IMG/VR virus record: IMGVR_UViG_3300042991_001118
Span: 52,167-116,166 of that record
Length of the DNA: 64,000 nucleotides
Direction: 5' to 3' (one strand)
Origin: a virus
Both the position numbers and the translations under genes were made by a program. The notes beneath the pieces were generated by a model, which was not told the DNA's origin, did no database searches, and worked only from the letters and a program-made list of their open reading frames with translations. Positions 61,601-64,000 of this stretch are shown here, in pieces (the stretch's first letter is position 1; every line of letters begins with the position of its first letter).

Positions 61601-62195
61601 TATAACTTCCATCAGTATCTGCTTTTGGTACTTTATACTTTACAGAATATGCACTTTTGACCTTATCAACAAAATTTTCCCCAGTTTTTATAAGTTTTCC
61701 AGCGTCAGCAGCCTTAATCCTTATAATTTCTTCCGTCAAAGATGGTGTGGCATTCATCAGGACATGCAGTTTGTCTAGCAATTCCGGAGACGAAGACTGA
61801 ATTCGATTCTCCTTTAAAGCCTTCTCGTATCCCTCGTCAGAAAAAGAATAACGCAAATGCCTCTCAACGACCTTCGGATCGTAAACCTCACATAAAGATT
61901 GGAGATACGTCAAGGGAAGCCCTGCGTCCTCAACTCTCGGCAAATCGGATTCAATTTTGTTTTCACGAAGATAAGATTTTAAATCAAATGGCGCACACGA
62001 CCCTAATAAGGACCGTATTGCCTTTTGATTCTTCACGGAGCATTTTTTATATGCCTGTAGCAATCCAGGACTACTGTTCTGTATGGCACCCTCAAATAGG
62101 GCATCATTAAGAAGAACAGCCTCGTCAATTTCCTGGTCGCTAGACTGCAAACTAGCATATATCTGCCCGACCAAATGGTACAAAGAAATCTTCAT
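55650..62195 (-). CDS. Giant virion-associated protein (2181 aa)
   Basis: The longest gene in the window. Start MKISLYHLVGQIY has SD GAAGGG; an upstream Met is possible. Most of the protein is helical with charged stretches, with one likely membrane or buried helix about residue 620-640 (FLTTTGIIWFTTLAVGTIGG). An acidic repeat (EEGEDD) lies near 1140-1175, and a Pro/Glu-rich linker near 1490-1550. No polymerase, lysozyme or protease motif is recognised. Its place directly before head genes suggests an internal head or ejected protein, perhaps matured by the gp21-type protease. Codon use and composition look like the neighbouring genes. Confidence 0.7.
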   Translation of the reverse strand: MKISLYHLVGQIYASLQSSDQEIDEAVLLNDALFEGAIQNSSPGLLQAYKKCSVKNQKAIRSLLGSCAPFDLKSYLRENKIESDLPRVEDAGLPLTYLQSLCEVYDPKVVERHLRYSFSDEGYEKALKENRIQSSSPELLDKLHVLMNATPSLTEEIIRIKAADAGKLIKTGENFVDKVKSAYSVKYKVPKADTDGSYTYKDGKLEMVDALVDLDTIKSPEAFQIQINDVEKRLISAAEDREDELKKSSNSELLKFQRAIDQAVSQKEIKAKEIERSFNNLRSDLLVDISNLKSSLQPAIIAIENAGVMKIVSEHYKLAYSCIAGLFSELNSLCYRQLRDDLLAIINAPFLKDTLSKTQQDSNLLDLLLDMNSNPSMLKDKNSIYDIDTTGVPTRKGDRENPEWVKKQENITKFNRMVIDFKNMSPDNYPFSELSVKNLTDKAVDISARVIGNVDAEELISKYNETKSQYTPEIYVVFSLKCRFWSVLNVAKVTGLKATDFMLGFLIKALNKEFFRVGDYSQLHLEYVFKFSFPLNTKSPVNVKFIRVVREVNPNIIPDLKNNFSNVDFSNDQYTNIVLDKSSETYTSLPTILQESCTRKHGKILEFFDFLTTTGIIWFTTLAVGTIGGWLSGFLSKKKVVPSDAKSLVQSGSIIVAQTTAKKYPRYVYAFRGGEVAFGKVEFLKKLENFPVIGDSNIFQKFKNKVASILGNLVGDYNIFPTDQRPPSSKSLFPLADVVKKIIDAREELEKTQQEFIKNEKYKDAAIYTENAIRELEQSIQSSLPAGYLINVEDTPLQSAWNLELIFLDGLENWWVRHVYTVPSSTRGGVASTRADYFKLTPAEFFDVAGISLSDFRKYVTTNSTTEHAQNMIAKGVQVGIGNVVVKDFITWNPPVVLDVVAQSPSAKKDVEKGISGLSIEDMGNALEEFPGCAPGVQKREPKKFLKAAAKNPNVFDKIMDAEDITTKEKTDFVKSMVTDKEVPPEQKQEIHSKSMENENIPSDDKAAIVAQHIAESRDRQYILQSIEDASNSGDLDVKFAAIDAAFGNEVFPRKEAKDLAVKTLKELLSKNRDRVRNFSNIIKSNFADFESIFEEILVGNNSVSEDDADFIRKECDFGDSFVISDEANTEEGEDDTEEGEDDTEEGEDDTEEGEDDTEEGKDDTKKARGYTGDKKDTHGLADFIEAIIAQNIEEDSLKMNNLDVELSNVVEKDLILDSRDVEKTISAILEIDEYIATEIIEKTHNEKRYKLLYTVIDAFSGQARAKLYKGMLESRHNYIRNLAIFFLLFDNPLDLFHCISILKSDKKIIEILSDSYDNLPNVEQKVEAGFGILLQILAYEKIFNESDIEKWKEKFSGKKHVSNFMGKIQNWLKSEDYTNNKPPQDYKKVKAQVLKEGVSMIKSRRKRLHEEDMSGTSDAVSPEAENATPTEYSSESGDNGESGNPGDIVINGNVIDKQTAKKIAAKILQNEVDQLNAGIEDEEPVNVDSKDDEDDEDEEKVPEQQDAPPEEKGGVPVPEEGTAGAVESLCRNNIKKFLGYKRALLIESKTPITSKELNLFQKIGRKKCHKSDIIEAFNVLKTASQGMCCSRILENPRIVSKISQGRMHEALSLALSSPVLGSYTPQELGFGIGQIRTSSLSNRFLFEQEIQQAEITPIVAASGNTQVVAIKTSPEMQAAQETMSGVETVATASAIATATTPITTENPDSLKEIGLDDVIQKLTSNPEFLDLVHSDVENALLIEKAKAICPEASEETIVAAIESIFSVSDVAAENPTAEIAMGENPQKSDVTIEIAPEMDTTSVEIDYENPIEQESEAILLSNLGTICEVSTESGKRKISSEHVRLIPGNASIVSCLYEMARNPRMLREIARRRLYSRVQATPIRSVDLQKFRDVSETKRRYLVAYLRENVGKFKIESIVRENSGYIVNGTTAVVPISNLSNSRYRDLVESLAAVSVQIVPAYSALEINPNGTLFEQLSVPEGEEITVISNTFADGISLLGAAMKSIVEFQGIIGKATALLKSIDQGKKTTDSLEKFSEQILATSDELKKAASDFSDVHEKFTQEFPKAPEPVESGIGAEVASTTEPEPLEEPSVPDETEDSIPGEATTDIENKAGTSPDVASERVDKTLSMLLQKYPLVEMVHRQHKAKIGRLLNQECSHLSALEMKHLWHKLEYVARSY
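58694..58812 (-). repeat. 21-bp tandem repeat in giant gene
   Basis: About five and a half copies of a 21-bp unit (coding strand GAAGATGATACAGAGGAAGG), encoding DDTEEGE repeats, lie inside the 2181-aa protein gene. The central copies are identical, while the outer copies have a few changes. The unit keeps the reading frame, so length variation between strains is expected. It also leaves an open frame on the other strand, which is an artefact. Confidence 0.85.
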
Positions 62196-62211
62196 TTCTT
62201 TCCCTTCTTTC

Positions 62212-63315
62212 TTAATCACTCATACTATTAACTAAGGCATCCAAATCGATATCCTTAGCAGCCTGATCTAAAACAGTATCGCTTTTTATCCCAATATCCC
62301 CAGCAATACTTGTATCTGACGATATTGTATCATTTTGTCCAGAATTTTTCATCAAATTTGTTGTTTTTTCTTCACGATAAATCGCAATACACCAGACATC
62401 ATCATCCTGTTCCGAAGACACCAACATCGCTGTACTATATTTCTGCTTAATCGTCATGAGGATAAACTCAATCTCTAATTTCTTCAAGATTGGGTCAAAA
62501 CAGAGAACAAGTCCAGTTTCCTCCTCATCGATTACCACATCGCACAAAGCGTCCAACATGTCAATTAAAACTAAACTCTGGATGACCTTATCCAGAACCT
62601 CATCAGCCGTCTCGTTCTCAATAGACTCTTTAAGAGAATTCCTGCTTAAATAATGCTTGTGTTCTGAGGAAAAATAAAACTCTGCACCACAAGACTCCAC
62701 GATAAAATCTGGAACAAAGACAACCTCGTCTACCTGAAAAAAATCCCTAAAAACACCAGGCAATGAATCTGGAACCCTACCCTGGTCTTTAAATCCAGTA
62801 AGGCGTAATTTATTATCCGAGAAGGTATAAATCGAACTGACATCCTTTGTGGATGAATAGACGACGATCTTGGCAGGATGAGAAACGTAAAAAATCATCT
62901 GGACATCATTTGGCAATGGATCCGAGGAAAAATAAACCTTCATAGCATGTTTAAATTGCTCAGAAAGTAACGTAAAGATGAATTGACCATCTCTTGTAAA
63001 AAGCACTCGCAATTCCCTACAAAAATCCTGGTATAGATTTGTCGGGAATGCCGATAACGTATTTAAGAAATAATCAAAATTTTGAGAGATAACTTCTGCG
63101 GACCCACGAAAAGTCTTATTCAATGCAGCATATTTACGAAAATCGTTGTCCCCCGTCACGGATATCGTCTTGGGCTTAGAGGACGCACAAATCGCGACAC
63201 TCATGTTCGCGTTCTCTCCATTCAGCACAGGAAGCGTAAGGTTTACTTCTGGGTTGTCCTTTTGGAGAAGCTCGTAAACAGCTTGTCCTTTGTTAAAAAT
63301 CGAAAATATGTCCAC
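62212..63315 (-). CDS. Hypothetical structural-region protein
   Basis: A 367-aa protein of alpha/beta type (VSVAICASSKPKTISVTGDND, MIFYVSHPAKIVVYSSTKD) with an acidic disordered C-terminus. No family recognised. SD AAGGAG precedes the ATG. The stop lies 17 bases before the giant gene start, so they are cotranscribed; both may be internal virion components or the head core. Confidence 0.5.
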   Translation of the reverse strand: MDIFSIFNKGQAVYELLQKDNPEVNLTLPVLNGENANMSVAICASSKPKTISVTGDNDFRKYAALNKTFRGSAEVISQNFDYFLNTLSAFPTNLYQDFCRELRVLFTRDGQFIFTLLSEQFKHAMKVYFSSDPLPNDVQMIFYVSHPAKIVVYSSTKDVSSIYTFSDNKLRLTGFKDQGRVPDSLPGVFRDFFQVDEVVFVPDFIVESCGAEFYFSSEHKHYLSRNSLKESIENETADEVLDKVIQSLVLIDMLDALCDVVIDEEETGLVLCFDPILKKLEIEFILMTIKQKYSTAMLVSSEQDDDVWCIAIYREEKTTNLMKNSGQNDTISSDTSIAGDIGIKSDTVLDQAAKDIDLDALVNSMSD

Positions 63316-63332
63316 AACAACTCCTTTAACAT

Positions 63333-63911
63333 TTAAATAACGTAGTGCATTTCTCTAATTTTCCATCCATATGATTTATATTTTTTCTCAATATTGTTTA
63401 ATTCACGATTCGCATCATCAATAAGTTTTTTAGCACGAGATATGTGATTTTCTTTTGCTACTCCCTTAAATTTGGGCCAATGAGAATCAACATATTTTTT
63501 AACAGAAGCAACCTCCTCTTCAAATTTTTTTCTAGCAGATTCCTTCTCATCCTTTTCCTTCTGACTCCATCCGAATATCTCATTTAACTCAACAGACTCA
63601 GCCTGTACACTCGCCTGCATAGAATTCAATGCCTTGGTCTTTCTAGCCTCTATCTCCGCTAATCTCTCTTTAAACTTCTGCTCTTCCAATTCCATTTCTT
63701 CTCTGGTTGATGCAATATTATTCTGGAACTCAGTTTTCATCTTGTTCCATTCAGATTTCAACATCAATATCTCATTTTTATATCTTGCCATGACGATTGC
63801 GCGTTCTTTATCTTCAAAAAGCAACCCACATGGAAACTCTGCTAAAAGTGATTTTCCATGTGATTTTTGGGACAAACTCAATGATTCTTGAAGCTGCACA
63901 AAATCTGTCAT
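63333..63911 (-). CDS. Coiled-coil protein near window edge
   Basis: A 192-aa highly helical protein (LKSEWNKMKTEFQNN, EEMELEEQKFKERLAEIEARK) typical of scaffold or core proteins. ATG at 63909-63911 has SD AGGTG. The frame stays open upstream to the window edge, so a longer gene cannot be excluded. Next to head genes, so an internal scaffold-like role is plausible. Confidence 0.55.
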   Translation of the reverse strand: MTDFVQLQESLSLSQKSHGKSLLAEFPCGLLFEDKERAIVMARYKNEILMLKSEWNKMKTEFQNNIASTREEMELEEQKFKERLAEIEARKTKALNSMQASVQAESVELNEIFGWSQKEKDEKESARKKFEEEVASVKKYVDSHWPKFKGVAKENHISRAKKLIDDANRELNNIEKKYKSYGWKIREMHYVI

Positions 63912-64000
63912 GTCATTATAACACCTGATTACGCAATCTTTCTTAGGAATAAATCCACATGATTGCTTCAATCCCCTAAACAATGCACCGATAATTCGCT

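Noticed and set aside
63905-63930. TATAAT next to the start of the coiled-coil gene as a promoter
   Set aside because: It overlaps the start codon and no -35 box lies at the right distance.

Overview
This window is part of a large contractile-tailed bacteriophage genome (myovirus morphology, probably a big or jumbo phage). It is AT-rich by eye and uses the standard bacterial code. Every gene I can support lies on the minus strand, with short gaps or ATGA-type overlaps and clear Shine-Dalgarno (SD) sequences. No host genes, integrase, tRNA or CRISPR array were seen. The host cannot be named from the sequence.

In transcription order (high to low coordinates): (1) 63.9-53.2 kb holds a coiled-coil protein, a 367-aa protein, a 2181-aa giant protein and several structural proteins. 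They lead into a T4 gp21-like prohead protease that looks fused to a scaffold-like tail, and then the major capsid protein at 51.6-50.1 kb. (2) 50.1-42.8 kb carries neck and connector proteins plus several fibre or decoration proteins. (3) 42.7-28.6 kb is a nearly complete contractile tail: sheath, tube, gp26-like chaperone, tape measure, LysM/CIS-type tube cap, gp53-like, gpD/gp27-like hub, gpV spike, gpW/gp25, gpJ and gpI. (4) 28.6-24.5 kb holds fibre genes, a lipoprotein and a small membrane protein, and ends at a strong intrinsic terminator (24.44 kb).

A new promoter (24.4 kb) then drives a putative ssDNA-binding protein, a leaky-looking terminator, an SF2 helicase, HTH proteins, the packaging genes (a large terminase interrupted by an intein in its Walker A loop, the portal, an HU-like protein and a MuF-like minor head protein), and a set of small membrane and helical proteins. 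Among these sit a FHA-GAF protein with a decayed SpoIIE-like end and a Hanks-type Ser/Thr kinase. This block ends in a terminator at 7.0 kb.

A textbook sigma70 promoter at 6.95 kb then starts a nucleotide and DNA-modification operon: a C5-cytosine methyltransferase, a thymidylate kinase with an altered P-loop, a Dam-like adenine methyltransferase, a QueC-like deazaguanine enzyme and several small zinc-ribbon or unknown proteins. It runs off the left edge.

The observations I consider most worth following are: the phage kinase with a WNK-like lysine position next to the FHA-GAF pseudo-phosphatase; an INY.TG sequence module repeated about twelve times across capsid, sheath and baseplate proteins; the terminase intein; and the giant virion-type protein.
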